Assembly (NCBI GenBank): GCA_963680875.1
Contig: OY804580.1
Span: forward strand, 114,827,534 to 114,891,533
Direction: 5' to 3'
DNA: 64,000 nt
Source of the DNA: Bathymodiolus brooksi
Lineage: Eukaryota > Mollusca > Bivalvia > Mytilida > Modiolidae
The translations under genes and the position numbers were made by a program. Below are positions 24,452-36,331 of this stretch, in pieces (the first letter of the stretch is position 1; every line of letters starts with the position of its first letter). The notes beneath the pieces were generated by a model that ran no database searches, was not told where the DNA came from, and saw only the letters and a program-made list of their open reading frames with translations.

Positions 24452-25346
24452 TTATGAGAGAAACAAAAAGACAAAAAGCATTAACAGGATAGCTAATTTC
24501 AGCTAAGGTCACCTATTCCTGAGGACGGAGTACCTTATGAGAGAAACAAAAAGATAAAAGGCCTTAACAGGATAGCTAAATTCAACTGAGCTCACCTATT
24601 TCTGAGGGCAGAGTACCTTATGAGAGAAACGAAAAGACAAAAGGCCTTAACAGGATAGCTAAATTCAGCTAAGATCACCTATTTCTGCGGGCGGAGTACC
24701 TTATGAGAGAAACAAAAAGACAAAAGGCATTAACAGGATAGCTAAATTCAGCTAAGGTCACCTATTTCTGAGGGCGGAGTACCTTATGAGAGAAACAAAA
24801 AGACAAAAGGCCTTAACAGGATAGCTAAATTCAGCTAAGGTCACCTATTTCTGAGGGCGGAGTACCTTATGAGAGAATCAAAAAGACAAAAGGCCTTAAC
24901 AGGATAGCTAAATTCAGCTAAGGTCACCTATTTCTGAGAGCGGAGTACCTTATGAGAGAAGCAAAAAGACAAAAGGCCTTAACAGGATAGCTAAATTCAG
25001 CTAAGGTCACCTATTTCTGAGGGCGGAGTACCTTATGAGAGAAACAAAAAGACAAAAGGCCTTAACAGGATAACTAAATTCAGCTAAGGTCACCTATTTC
25101 TGAGGGCGGAGTACCTTATGAGAGAAACAAAAAGACAAAAGGCCTTAACAGGATAGCTAAATCCAGCTAAGGTCACCTATTCCTGCGGGCGGAGTACCTT
25201 ATGAGAGAAACAAAAAGACAAAAGGCCTTAACATGATAGCTAAATTCAGTTAAGATCACCTATTCCTGCGGGCGGAGTATCTTATGAGAGAAACAAAAAG
25301 ACAAAAAGCCTAAACAGGATAACTAAATTCAGCTAAGGTCACCTAA
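24452..25346 (+). repeat. 83-bp minisatellite, about 10.8 copies, unit 3
   Basis: Same variants in the same order as the unit 2 array, for example GAGAATCAAAAAG and GAGAAGCAAAAAG copies, so the whole array was duplicated as a block. Confidence 0.9.
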
Positions 25347-25348
25347 TA

Positions 25349-25349
<1 letters not shown>

Positions 25350-25380
<31 letters not shown>
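25350..25380 (+). repeat. (GT)n microsatellite, unit 3/4 junction
   Basis: Same position in the unit as 12004-12034. Confidence 0.95.
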
Positions 25381-25382
<2 letters not shown>

Positions 25383-26153
25383 TCATGATCGTATGATAGT
25401 TGGATTTACAATTGCCTGTGCACTCAGTACCTATCACCAGTAATGTGAGTTCACGGCGAGGTGTACGCGATATAACATTATCCGATTTAGTTTTTCAATG
25501 ACTTGCGGCAGGTCGGTGGAGTTGTTTGGGTACTATTGGTTTCCTTCACCAATGCAACTGACCACCACGATATAGCTGAAATATTGTTGAAAGTGGCGTT
25601 AAATACTATAATCCTAACAAATATACTACATATAGAACATTAATTAACCCTGCACGCAATCTATAAACTATACAATGTTATGAAAGTTGAGAGTTTATCT
25701 GACAAATCTGACAAGCGCTATTATTTTTTGTTCTAAGCTACTAAAATATTTTTTTAATGTTGTTATCACGACAAACTTGATTAAACGGTAGTATTATTGA
25801 TTATAAGCTTGTTTGCATTGTTATATAATATTTCTTGTTCTGATATTAAAAAAGATTGGAGTCTCTTTATGACGGTAAGTAATAGTTTTGTAGATAATAA
25901 GTTTGACGGCCACCTTAGTGATGGAATTCGATTAAATAAGAAATATTAATTTCGTTATTTTCGCAATTATCGGGAAATATAGTTGATATGGATAACATCG
26001 TCGTGAACACACTTCTGATGGAACCCAACGTTTCGTGTTTTTTGTTTGTTCTAAAGACACGTAAGACTATTAATGTTGTTTCCTTGTATCGACTGGTGTT
26101 TGGATAGCATGGTTTTATTATATAGATCGTTGGTTCGATCGAGATTTAGATTA

Positions 26154-26557
26154 TGATGATTTTATTTGTTAAATTAACAAAAGGGATAGGACACAAGTTT
26201 TACCAACTTATGAATACAATAAATTCACATAGTATAATGATCATTCTGAGCATGCGTATAATGCATATAGAAATATATTGTAAATAATTAACGAATTAAT
26301 AAAAAGGTTGTGTTGGATGGATGCGAGGTTGGAGAGTAGATAATTATCGAGTAATTATACTACAAGGAATTTTTTTGAAGATTTAATAAAATTGAGGAAA
26401 ACGTGTTTGATGATATTAATATTTTCTTCGTATGTTAAATCATCGGACCCACAGGTTAGTAAATTCAGATCGCTTGTCTGTACCCAATTTAAATTGTTCA
26501 TCATAATAAGTCTTATTTCAGAATAGTTAGGACAAGTAAATATTTAGATTTAGATCA
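26154..26557 (-). mobile_element. 5'-truncated LINE insertion, unit 4
   Basis: Duplicate of 12808-13211. Confidence 0.8.
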
Positions 26558-27071
26558 CGGAACAACTCGAACAAGGGTTGTGGATATCACAGGGAGCGCT
26601 AAGAATGTTTGTAGTTGAGACTTTGTACGCTAATGTAAACGAGTCTTCACTGGAAAACGGACATATCAAACCTGGATTCCGGTATGCAACTACATTGAAG
26701 GCTTATCCTTCAAATCCTGTTGTGCATGTAATATTTTTTTAAATAAAAAGATGTATGACATCCACCAATCCAATATAATTTAATTTTTGACCTATGAATA
26801 AAATCACACTTTGAATATTCTGATAAGCGTTAGCGAATACCGAAGGGGCAATCAAAAATGGACAATCAAGAGGCACTGTCAACATAGGGGACACAAGACG
26901 AAGAAAAATAAAGCAAAAACACTATACGCAAAGAAACAGTTTGTGTTACATGGCCATTTTTTCTTATAATATTGTGTGATTAGGTTTATGTTTCTAACAT
27001 ATTTATACGACAAAATATCAACATCATAGTTTTTTGTATTTATATATTATTGTTAATTGATTAAGAGTAAC

Positions 27072-27290
27072 ACGACGGTGCCACCAGTGAACTATGAACT
27101 ATTTATCATTCCGGAGCACCTGATTCCATCTCCTGTTTTAATGCGTTTCATGATGCTCAATCATTCGTTTTCTGTGCAGTGTTTTGTCGACCATTGGTTG
27201 TCTTACTGTGAATTTTCCTTTCAGTATGGTATTGCATGTCCTTTCAATTGCGACTTATGATTACCTCTTGGATATCTTAAAACTTTTCTT
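27072..27290 (+). repeat. interspersed repeat family A, unit 4
   Basis: Duplicate of 20398-20615. Others in this unit are at 28104-28330 and 29727-30100. Confidence 0.65.
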
Positions 27291-27906
27291 AGTGCACTAG
27301 GGTCACAAACAGAGCTTAGTTGAGTTCTAACATTCAGGACCCTTCACAATGCTCATTAAAATGACGTCCACATTACGTCATTCTCTTGCTAAAAATCTCT
27401 GTTTTTTCGTCATACATATTTTTATGCTTTGTTTATTTTGAGTTTCAACAATGTATACAATAGCAGAAAATATCGAATAAGGAAACATTTCCAAATTGTT
27501 TTAAAAGAAGGACTCGCAAGATAATTTTGAGGAAAGATTTAAGCCTACTTTGGATATGTATGGTTTTGAGAAACGTTATATATCTAATTTGGATTTCTCG
27601 CATAGCTTTAAGGAATTTCCTCAACGTAATTTGATTTTGTACTGTTACATCCATTTTGTCTGTGTCTTCTTCAATATCAATGAATTAAAAATATTTTAAA
27701 TTAAGTATACACTACTCATATTCAACACCGCCTTTCAGTTTATTTTCCAAAAACTGTATCATTGGCCCTAATTGTGAATATGAGAGAAAAATCTTTTGGA
27801 TTTTTGAAATAATTAAGAATAATATTTGTTACTAACAAACTGACAACCTAAAATGTGTTGTTTTTCAACTTTTTGGGTTTTGTGACTAGTCCTTAATAGA
27901 AAGACT

Positions 27907-28095
27907 CACTGTTAAAGTGCACAAAAACTCTCAGTCATATCATCAGAACACAAAGATATTCTTGGTATTTATGATGATCAGTTTACACCGTACTCCTGAA
28001 AATACAGTTGATCATCATTACATCTTTACTTGTCCCACTCTATCTTCTGTAAGAATAAAGTTGATTGTTGTAATGAGATTTGTCATCTGATTTGT
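27907..28095 (+). pseudogene. LINE C-terminal relic, unit 4
   Basis: Duplicate of 7640-7840. Confidence 0.5.
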
Positions 28096-29116
28096 AACAC
28101 GACTAACATGATGGGTGTCACTAGAGGGGCAGGAACAACTTACCCTTCCGGAACACCTAAGTTTTCCCTGGTTTAAGGTGAGGTTCGTGTTGTTCAACCT
28201 TTAGTTTTATATGTATATTTTGTAGATCGTTGTTTGCCCTTTTGTCTTTTTTCTTTTGTCCATTTTATTGTCTGTCTGTCCTTCGTTTTACGTCTTCTGA
28301 TTACCTCCATAGATATTTTCCAACTTTTCTTGTCAAATTGGACATTTTATAAAATAGTATTTTACTATTAACATAATTCGCTTTATCGAGTAATAAATTG
28401 ATTCCATTTAACTTGAGGTATTTGCCTTGTCATCGTCAATAGCTGATCAAACGTGGTCCTTTACATACCGTTTATCTTTATTGATTTGTACTATGGCATA
28501 GTTATTAAATATTTTTGTTATATTCGGATCACCTGGCAATATGGGTGAGAGTTGTGTATGGAGCAAGTTTTGATAAGTTTCGAACACATTTCGAAAACAG
28601 AATTGTATTTCCAGTGATGAGCATAATCCCCACGTATACATAGATAATGACACGCCTTGTTTGTGAACTTTTTCATATATTTAGAGAAGGAGTAGCAGAA
28701 AAGAATAATAATTTCGTTCCTATCTAGCTCGACATTCTTTTCCAGTGGCAGTCAAAAGTAGTTCCCGATTGTGTCCTATTCAGCCCTCGTGTCTGTATCT
28801 GTTTTATATTGTTGAACTTGTTCTCGCCCTCCGTGGACATGAAATATTTGTTACCGTACTTTAAGCAACAGCCAATCACTAAATCAATTATTCAATTATT
28901 TTATTACAGTTCGTCTTGTTCTGTCTTTAAACATCTATGCAATCAGTGCCTATCACCACTAACGTGTTCATTTCGAGTCCCACTCATGGCGAGGTGTACT
29001 CGATGAGACTTCATACGTAGGTAAAGCTTGCGTCTAGTCCTTTTTTCGTATCCTTAATCATATAATATAGTTACAATACAAACATCACTTCCAGCAATAT
29101 TTCAATCCCATATTGG

Positions 29117-29302
29117 CGTCCAGGTTTATTTATAGGAGAATATTGAGTATCCGAAGATATTCAAGTCACTTACAAACTTTTAACATACATGGGGGCCACT
29201 ATTTAACAATTTTTTCGTTTTTTTTTTAAATTTAAATAATCGGCAATGGACGACAAACGCTCTCGGTCAGAGCAACCTCAAACTGTAATGCGATAGAAAA
29301 AG
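29117..29302. other. 186-bp insertion private to unit 4
   Basis: Units 1-3 read CCCATATTGGTATGGG; here CCCATATTGG is followed by about 186 extra bases before GGTATGGG. The insert contains a long T run near 29210-29230. No inverted ends were seen, so its nature is unknown. Confidence 0.65.
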
Positions 29303-30622
29303 GTATGGGCTAAATATAGATATAAACTTGAAGTAGTGATTTTTCTACTTTCAAAAAAATAGATAAACAATGATCTGCAAAACACTACACAAAAACTAAA
29401 GATTGAGCCACACGATCTCCATGGAAAACATTGGATGAACTCATGTGTTCCGGAAGGGTAGGCAATTCCTGATCTAATATGTGCATACGAAGTATTAAGT
29501 TAATGGATTGAGATGTACGTTCACATTGTTACTCCGAAGACTTTTCATTTTCTTTGAATAGAATACCATGTGTTTTTAAGAATAAGAAATAAAAAAAAAT
29601 AAGGATATGCATTATTTTGTATCTTAAATGACAATGCATCTTTTAATTTTTACGTAGATGTTTTGCTTTCTTTATCACTGCCAAGACTTTTACCGGATTT
29701 GTCGTCTTATCAGAAGCAGGAACTACTTACCTTTCGCGAGCACCTGAGTTCACCTGCGGTTTTTAGGTGAGGTCCGTGTTGCTTATCGTTTTAGTTTATT
29801 TTGTGTTGTCCTATTATGTGTCTTTACGTTCTGATGTCCGTTGCGATTTCCCCGTAGAAACGATGTTCGGTTTGTCTTTACTCCCAGCTGTTTGTAGGAA
29901 CGCGCATGCCTTGTTTCCGTTATTTGTGTTTGCTTGCGCATATTTGTATCCAACACATATTGTGTTGTGTTTTTGCTTTGGCTTCTCTTCGTCTTGTGCA
30001 CTCTATGTAGCCAGTTTCTCTGGATTGCCCATTTTTGATTGTCCCTTCTCTAACGTTTATCATGACGACAGATACCAGTGGCAGGGAAGTTAAAGGTAAA
30101 TCGTCATTTCTTAGCGATTTAAATGAAATGCAATTGTTGCATTATTTACTCGGCAACAAGATATATATTTAATTGAATCAACATTTTAATATTGATCAAA
30201 TATATTTTACATAACATTGCATACCATTCGTACAGCTACTGTATATAAATAAACGTTAGAGAATACCGAAGGGTTAATTAAAAAAAGGGACAATCCGGAG
30301 AATAGCCAAAATAGACGAAGAAAACAAAAACTAAAACACAACAATGAGAAAACAAAAAACATTCACAAATAACGTAAATAAGACATGCGCCCTCCTACAA
30401 ACAACTGTATGATATTATGTAACTATGTACATAAAGATAAAAGAAAGAACACTCGGATTAAATCAATTCGATTCCTTGGGGTATACTTCAATCTACAATA
30501 TTACTAAACTGTGGATTGTGGTAAGTGTACATTGTAGACATTTAATAAATTAAACAAAAGTTTTGTGTATGAATAAATATTGACGATGTGAAAAGAATGA
30601 ACAATATCCAAATCTGAAGAAT

Positions 30623-30967
30623 CGCATCGGTGTTCTAATGGTTAGCGTGCTCGCCTCGAGTGTGGTGAATCGAGGGTTCGAGCCACGGTCGGATCAAACC
30701 AAAGACTGTTGTTTTTTCCGCTAAGTACTCAATATCCAGAAGTAGGAACAAAGACTGGTTGGATAGGAGTCATAATAATGTGTCATAATAGAGTTACATG
30801 TCTGTCCGTTGAATGTAATTTCATTAAGCTAGCACTATGAAAATCCAACTCAGTATGCAGGTCAAGTTTAAAGCGGGCATCATCATCATCTCATCAAATG
30901 TAACTTGTTCTCGCCATAATATAGCTGAAATACTGTTCATTTGGTGCTAAACCACAATCACTCACTC
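30623..30967 (+). mobile_element. tRNA-derived SINE, unit 4
   Basis: Duplicate of 10228-10572, more diverged than the copies in units 2 and 3. Confidence 0.75.
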
Positions 30968-31334
30968 CCTTAAAATAAGAAAATGAACCGATAATCTCGG
31001 TATTTTATTAAAGGTAAGAAAAAGTAATTAGATATTAGATGTATCCATTTTTCCACTTTTCTTTGATGGTAAACTAACATCTAACGACATCACGGGGTCA
31101 CGCCAGAGTTCATATTATTAAACAGACCAGTCAGCGAGGAAACTACTAAATCTTTCGGTATTAATACCAAGTACACGCCAAGAACTGTTGTCCGAAATTG
31201 ATCAATTTATTTAACTCTCTTGCATATGATTGAACGATCAAATATGAATGAAAGGCTACATGACATAACCTCAGACGGGATGTTGTTAGATGTTAGTGTA
31301 TAGCAACGTATTTCATTTTAATTATATTGGTTTG

Positions 31335-31592
31335 GTTTATAGTGTTTAACGCCACTTTCAACAATATTTCAGTTATATCGTGTTGGTCAGTTTATTGGTG
31401 GAGGAAGCCGGAGTACCCGGAGAAAACCACCGATCTGTCGCAAGTCACTGACAAACTTTATCACATAATGTTGTATCAAGTACACTTCGCCAACTACGGT
31501 GTTCGAATTCACAACCTTAGTGGTGATAGGCACTGATTGCAAAGATAGCTATAAATCCAACTATCATACTATGACGACCATGACGACCCCTT
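31335..31592 (-). repeat. SINE-like family S, near full-length
   Basis: It begins GTGTTTAACGCCACTTTC, AACAATATTTCAGTTATATC and ends ACTATGACGACCATGACGAC, the reverse of the plus-strand order. A second truncated minus copy is at 31740-31825. Confidence 0.75.
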
Positions 31593-31739
31593 TTTATTAG
31601 ATAATCACACAAGGGAAAAACGAACTAAAAAAAACTCGGAACGAATAGTTTGTTCCTATTTTTAAAGAAAACAAAGCTCTAAAAAATCTCTTCTGTGGAC
31701 ATAAATAATGGAAAATAATAATATCGAGTTTTGCTTGGT

Positions 31740-31825
31740 TTATGGTGTTTAACTCCACTTTCAACAATATTTCAGTTATATCGTGGCGGTCGTATCGTGT
31801 ATACTTTGCCATGAGCAGGATTCGA
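31740..31825 (-). repeat. SINE-like family S, truncated
   Basis: GTGTTTAACTCCACTTTC, CAATATTTCAGTTATATCG, then a jump to ATGAGCAGGATTCGAACTC: an internal deletion relative to the copy at 31335. Confidence 0.65.
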
Positions 31826-32029
31826 ACTCAGATAATAATATCGAAACTGTAAAATATGACTCAATGCTTAAATATAAGATGAATATATGTACTCGAATAA
31901 TCTACAAGAAATAACATGTCATAAAGCATAATGTAAACTGTATTATCTTGATTATAAATATTTTTGTCGCAGAATAGTGCATGGTGGGGAGAACATTTTC
32001 ATTTTCTGTGCAGTCTATTGCAGATCATC

Positions 32030-32145
32030 GTTTGACCTTTTGGCCATTGCGTTGTATATCCTTTTTGATAGCCGCTTCGGAATTCTCTAACGTTTATTTA
32101 CTTTGACTTACAGCTCCTGGTTACCCCTTTGGTATCTTCAAACAT
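32030..32145 (+). repeat. interspersed repeat family A, fragment
   Basis: GCAGATCATCGTTTGACC, TTTTGGCCATTGCGTTG, then TTACCCCTTTGGTATC. Confidence 0.55.
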
Positions 32146-32262
32146 TTATTGCATCTGGGGTTCGTTCTGCCCAATAGTAATCTATCGATTTCAATAATGA
32201 AACCCAGTCCTCATTGTTGAGTAAACACAGATATGGCCAGCTCTGATGCCAACTGATTTATA

Positions 32263-33296
32263 TTAAAGGCATACAGTCGCTCAAATTGATTTTATTTTAA
32301 ACGTTGCCAATATTCCATGTTTTATACCAATTGCAGTTGAATTTTTTGCATTATATCATACGTAAATAGCATAGAACGAATGAAATACGTCGCTTTTTGA
32401 TTTTCTTGTATCCATAAAGAATTCAATGTTGACCCGTACAATATTCATATATTCCGTGACCTACAAAGTGAACCTATTCGGTAAAGCGTTTGCGCATGTG
32501 CCAAATTGCTTGCGGAAGGAAAAGCACATGTATGACACAAACAAAAATATTGACGGATTCTACACGAAAACGACACAAATATGAAGATTTCGTGTAAAAA
32601 TTTAAAAAAGCAAATGTTATTCCGACCTACTCCATTTTTCAACACGTATACGGTAAGCATAATTTAGTATCTTTTTACGGCCGAATCGTATTTTGACAGT
32701 AGAATTGCATCGTCGTTTTTTATATTATTCTTTTTTTTTTCAGGAGAAAACGCTCGGTAAATTAGAGACTAAAATAATGAACTTCATGACTGGTTTTTTT
32801 CGAAAAAAATATAATCAAGATACTACTCAAGTGTTGTCAATAATATGCAATACAATTTGCTTACAATTGTTCCATTATCAGGCCCCTTTGCAGAGTTTGG
32901 GTTTGTTTTTATTGATTACATGACGTATTTAAGATTTTAAGTGTTATTCTTACTAAATACCATTATATAATATTAAATGATTACCCCAGATCCAATTTCA
33001 TATATATATTTCTTAAATTATATTAATTATAACGAATTTACATGAAAAGCATGCTTCCTGGTTATGCATAGTAGTTATCAGTGTCCGGCAAACTTCGGAA
33101 AATCAACCGACTTATAATTATGTGTGTTAATGGAGATTTTACCAACAGACATTCGAATTATTTTCACTAATTACGACATCATATCATATTTTTTAAACCT
33201 GGCTTCTTGTTCAGAACATTTTATTAGTATAAAACATCGAATATTGGCAACTTTTAACATAAAAAAAAATCAATTTGAGCGACTGTATGCCTTTAA
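32263..33296. mobile_element. TTAA-flanked inverted-repeat element (non-autonomous DNA transposon)
   Basis: The ends are TTAA-AGGCATACAGTCGCTC at 32263 and GACTGTATGCCT-TTAA at 33296. The inverted arms extend about 70-80 bases (CAAATTGATTTTATTTTAA and GTTGCCAATATTC are matched by GAATATTGGCAACTTTTAAC and AATCAATTTG). TTAA target duplication is the hallmark of piggyBac-type transposons. The interior is about 0.9 kb and has only short frames (32445-32660 minus, 32693-32923 plus, 33124-33318 plus) with no transposase I can recognise, so it is non-autonomous or decayed. Family assignment is inference. Confidence 0.65.
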
Positions 33297-33603
33297 ACAA
33301 ATAATGAATCGAAAGTAATGATTTGTTTTTCCCAGTAAAATTTTGATTATGGATTGATTGTGTTAACATCAAAATCGATAAGAAAAATATGTTTTAAAAT
33401 ATATTCTATTCAATACTGCACTTAATCTTTTTTCATTTTCTTGATAAATTAAATTTACATAGCTTTATCTCTGTTGATTTATGTAATATAAATGTCGTCA
33501 TTTTGGATTTTTGAAAAGATAAAATCAAGGATATGATTTTTTTTAAATCACTAGTTCGTGGAAATTACAAGTAAAAATGTAGATATTTGAAGAACAAATA
33601 CAA

Positions 33604-33680
33604 TCAAACATGTATTAAGAGATCACTTGTGGGACAACGTGTCCTTTAATACAAGTGATGACAAGTCTATCAACAGAGGT
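33604..33680 (+). repeat. degenerate MITE end related to 50966-51144
   Basis: CAATCAAACATGTATTAAG and GATCACTTGTGGGAC parallel CAGTCAAACCTGTATTAAG and GGTCACCTTTGGGAC in the better copy. Confidence 0.4.
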
Positions 33681-33824
33681 ATCGACACAGTGATAGTAAT
33701 AACAAACGTAAATATCTCACTTTTGAGACAGACCAGTTCCTATTTTTAGTGATATGAGATTTTCTTATCTTGTGCAAGACAAAACAATCACGTGCGTTTT
33801 ACCGGCAAATGCAAGCTGTACAGT

Positions 33825-34830
33825 TTATGTTTCTTTCGGCATGTATTTGCCTGTCTTTCTTTCGGCATGTATTTGTCTATCTTTCTTTTGGGATGTATTT
33901 GTCTGTCTTTCTTTCGGCATGTATTTGTCTGTCTTACTTTCGGCATGTACTAGTCAGTCTTTCTTTCTGTATGTATTTGTCTGTCTTTCTTTCGGCATGT
34001 ATTTGTCTGTCTTTCTTTCGGCATGTATTTGTCTGTCTTTCTTTCGGCATGTATTTGTCTGTCTTTCTTTCGGTATGTATTTGTCTGTCTTTCTTTCGTC
34101 ATGTATTTGTCTGTCTTTCTTTCGGCATGTATTTGTCTGTCTTACTTTCGGCATGTACTAGTCAGTCTTTCTTTCTGTATGTATTTATCTGTCTTTCTTT
34201 CGGCATGTATTTGTCTGTCTTTCTTTCGGCATGTATTTGTCTGTCTTACTTTCGGCATGTACTAGTCAGTCTTTCTTTCTGTATGTATTTTTCTGTCTTT
34301 CTTTCGTCATGTATTTGTCTGTCTTTCTTTCGGCATGTATTTGCCTGTCTTTCTTTCGGCATGTATTTGTCTTTCTTTCGGCATGTATTTGTCTGTCTTT
34401 CTTTCGTCATGTATTTGTCTGTCTTTCTTTCGGCATGTATTAGTCTCTCTTTCTGTCGGCATGTATTTGTCTGTCTTTCTTTCGGCATGTATTTGTTTGT
34501 CTTTCTTTCGTCATGTATTTGTCTGTCTTTCTTTCGGCATGTATTTGTCTCTCTTTCTGTCGTCATGTATTTGTCTGTCTTTCTTTCGGCATGTATTTGT
34601 TTGTCTTTCTTTCGACATGTATTTGTTTGTCTTTCTTTAGGCATGTATTTGTCTATCTTTCTGTCGTCATGTATTTGTCTGTCTTTCTTTCGGCATGTAT
34701 TTGTTTGTCATTCTTTCGTCATGTATTTGTCTGTCTTTCTTTCGGCATGATTTGTCTGTCTTTTTTTCGGCATGTATTTATCTGTCTTTCTTTTGGCGTG
34801 TATTTTTCTGTCTTTCTTTCGATTGACGAA
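33825..34830 (+). repeat. 26-bp minisatellite, about 38 copies
   Basis: The unit is CTTTCTTTCGGCATGTATT then TGTCTGT, 26 bases, with variants CGTCATG, CGACATG and a periodic TACTAGTCAGTC version. Since 26 is not a multiple of 3 and no frame of the unit has a stop, long frames (up to 326 codons) run through it on both strands. I regard these as artefacts. Confidence 0.9.
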
Positions 34831-35039
34831 TTCTGATCTTTAAGCATTTATTCCGTATGATGTTACAGGTAAAATACATGTTTGGGTGTTCCACTATCAT
34901 ACTTTGTTATATTTCTGTCTTTATGGGTTCATCAATATGTTTGTAATATATTTCTTGTTACTCTTAGTATTAATTTTAACAACGAAGGTGGTATTTGGTC
35001 ATAGTAGTCATATTTACCAATAGTTTTGAGGGTTAGGGC

Positions 35040-35290
35040 TATGGTGTTTAACACCACTTTTAGCAATATTTCCGTAATATAATGGTGGTCAGTTTTATTG
35101 ATGGAGGAAACTGGTGTACCTGGAGAAAACCACCGATCTGCCACAAGTCACTGACAAACTTTATCACATACTGCTGTATCGAGTACACCTCGTCATGAAC
35201 GGGATTCGAACTCATAACTTTAGTGGTGATAGGCACTGGTTAAAAAGGTAAATCCAACTACCATGCGATGACCGCCACGACGGTCCCCAT
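35040..35290 (-). repeat. SINE-like family S, near full-length
   Basis: GGTGTTTAACACCACTTTTA, CAATATTTCCGTAATATAA, CAGTTTTATTGATGGAGG, CAAGTCACTGACAAAC, GGGATTCGAACTCATAAC and GCGATGACCGCCACGACGG in order. Confidence 0.75.
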
Positions 35291-35699
35291 ATTTTTCAGG
35301 TGTATCAGGACTCATGTGGATAGAGGGATACATTTTCGTACAATTTTCTTCTTAGATAATACAATGGTTATCAGTTGCCCCTTTTCTGTTTGTTTTAACT
35401 GTAGTATCGATTTACAGCACATCACTCATCTATTAAAAGTTAAATAGTCCTTTGCTGACATTCCTTAGTTTGTATATTAAAAGAAGTACGCTACGTGTTA
35501 AAAGTAATGGCAACGAAAATAAAAGATAAGCATTAAATACTTGTTATGTTTCCATGGAAGGTTTGTTAAGGGGGAATAGATTAGTTTTGAATAAACCGGG
35601 CTTGTTGGTTAGGATTGAGGAAATAACTACAGGTGGTTATGTAGCATAAATAATTACAGGTAATTATTAAGGTGCGAATTCGAGACATAGTTCAAATTT

Positions 35700-35995
35700 A
35701 GAAATTAAAGAGATTTGAATATTACAAATTAAAGACAGATTTGAAATTTATAAATTAAAAGACAGATTTGAAATTTACACAATAAAGACAAATTTGAAAT
35801 TTACAAATTAAAGACAGATTTGACATTTACAAATTAAAGACAGATTTGAAATCTATAACGTAAAGACAGATTTGAAATTTATAAATTAAAGACAGATTTA
35901 AAATTTACAAATTAAAGACAAATTTCAAATTTACAAATTAAAGACACATTTAAACTCTACAAATTAAAGACAGATTTTAAAATTTACAAATTATT
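35700..35995 (+). repeat. 26-bp minisatellite, about 11 copies
   Basis: Unit GAAATTTACAAATTAAAGAC then AGATTT, period 26, with small changes. It lies about 300 bases before exon 1 of the gene at 36290. Confidence 0.85.
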
Positions 35996-36240
35996 ACAAA
36001 TTGATATTAGTTTACATGTTGCCATTGCTTTAGATTGTAATGCGGATTCCTTAGATCTTCAACGCCTTGCCATATCTGTAAAGGAGTACAACTGAGACAT
36101 TTGATTTGAATCAGATTCATTCCACTGTTACTGTTAACGACATCTCACTATTAAACATCATGCTCATGACTTCATGTTGTACAATTAATTGGGGGAGAAC
36201 TCAATTTAAATTCGCTTTCTTTCTTTTTTTTTCATTACAG

Positions 36241-36331
36241 ATACAAATATAACAAGTACAGATCCAGGAAGCTCTAAGATTTAAACAAAATGGAATATTT
36301 ATTCTGCTTTATTTGTTATTTATACACTCTG
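36241..36331 (+). CDS. exon 1: 5' leader and signal peptide (coding 36290-36331)
   Basis: A polypyrimidine tract and TTCATTACAG end at 36240, so this exon may follow an unseen 5' UTR exon. The ATG at 36290 follows AAACAAA, a fair animal start context. It codes MEYLFCFICYLYTL, a hydrophobic signal-peptide core, and ends CTG|GTAAGT, phase 0. Confidence 0.7.

Larger units (their letters stand above)
18708..25380 (+). repeat. segmental unit 3
   Basis: 6673 bases. It is nearly identical to unit 2 after about 20.2 kb and nearly identical to unit 4 in its first part. Confidence 0.9.
5463..31190 (+). repeat. tandem segmental duplication, four units of about 6.6 kb
   Basis: The same sequence recurs in direct orientation with starts near 5463, 12035, 18708 and 25381. 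The offset between units 2, 3 and 4 is exactly 6673 bases at the start. Inner landmarks recur at 6785, 13710, 20383 and 27057. Units 2 and 3 differ by only scattered single bases. Unit 1 differs by several insertions and deletions, and unit 4 stops near 31187 before the 83-bp array. No host gene is carried; each unit holds SINE, LINE and family A material. A long-read assembly is needed to exclude a wrong copy number, but the private differences between units argue against a simple artefact. Confidence 0.92.
25381..31190 (+). repeat. segmental unit 4, 3'-truncated
   Basis: It matches unit 3 closely up to about 27.42 kb, then becomes more diverged and shares bases with unit 1 (for example GACTCGCAAGATAATTTTGA). 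Homology ends at ACACGCCAAGAAC near 31187, so it has no 83-bp array and no GT run. Confidence 0.85.

Noticed and set aside
33770..34750. 326-codon plus-strand open frame and several 66-135 codon companions on both strands
   Set aside because: They run through a 26-bp minisatellite with no stops in its unit; length is explained by the repeat, and no splice or coding signal supports a gene.
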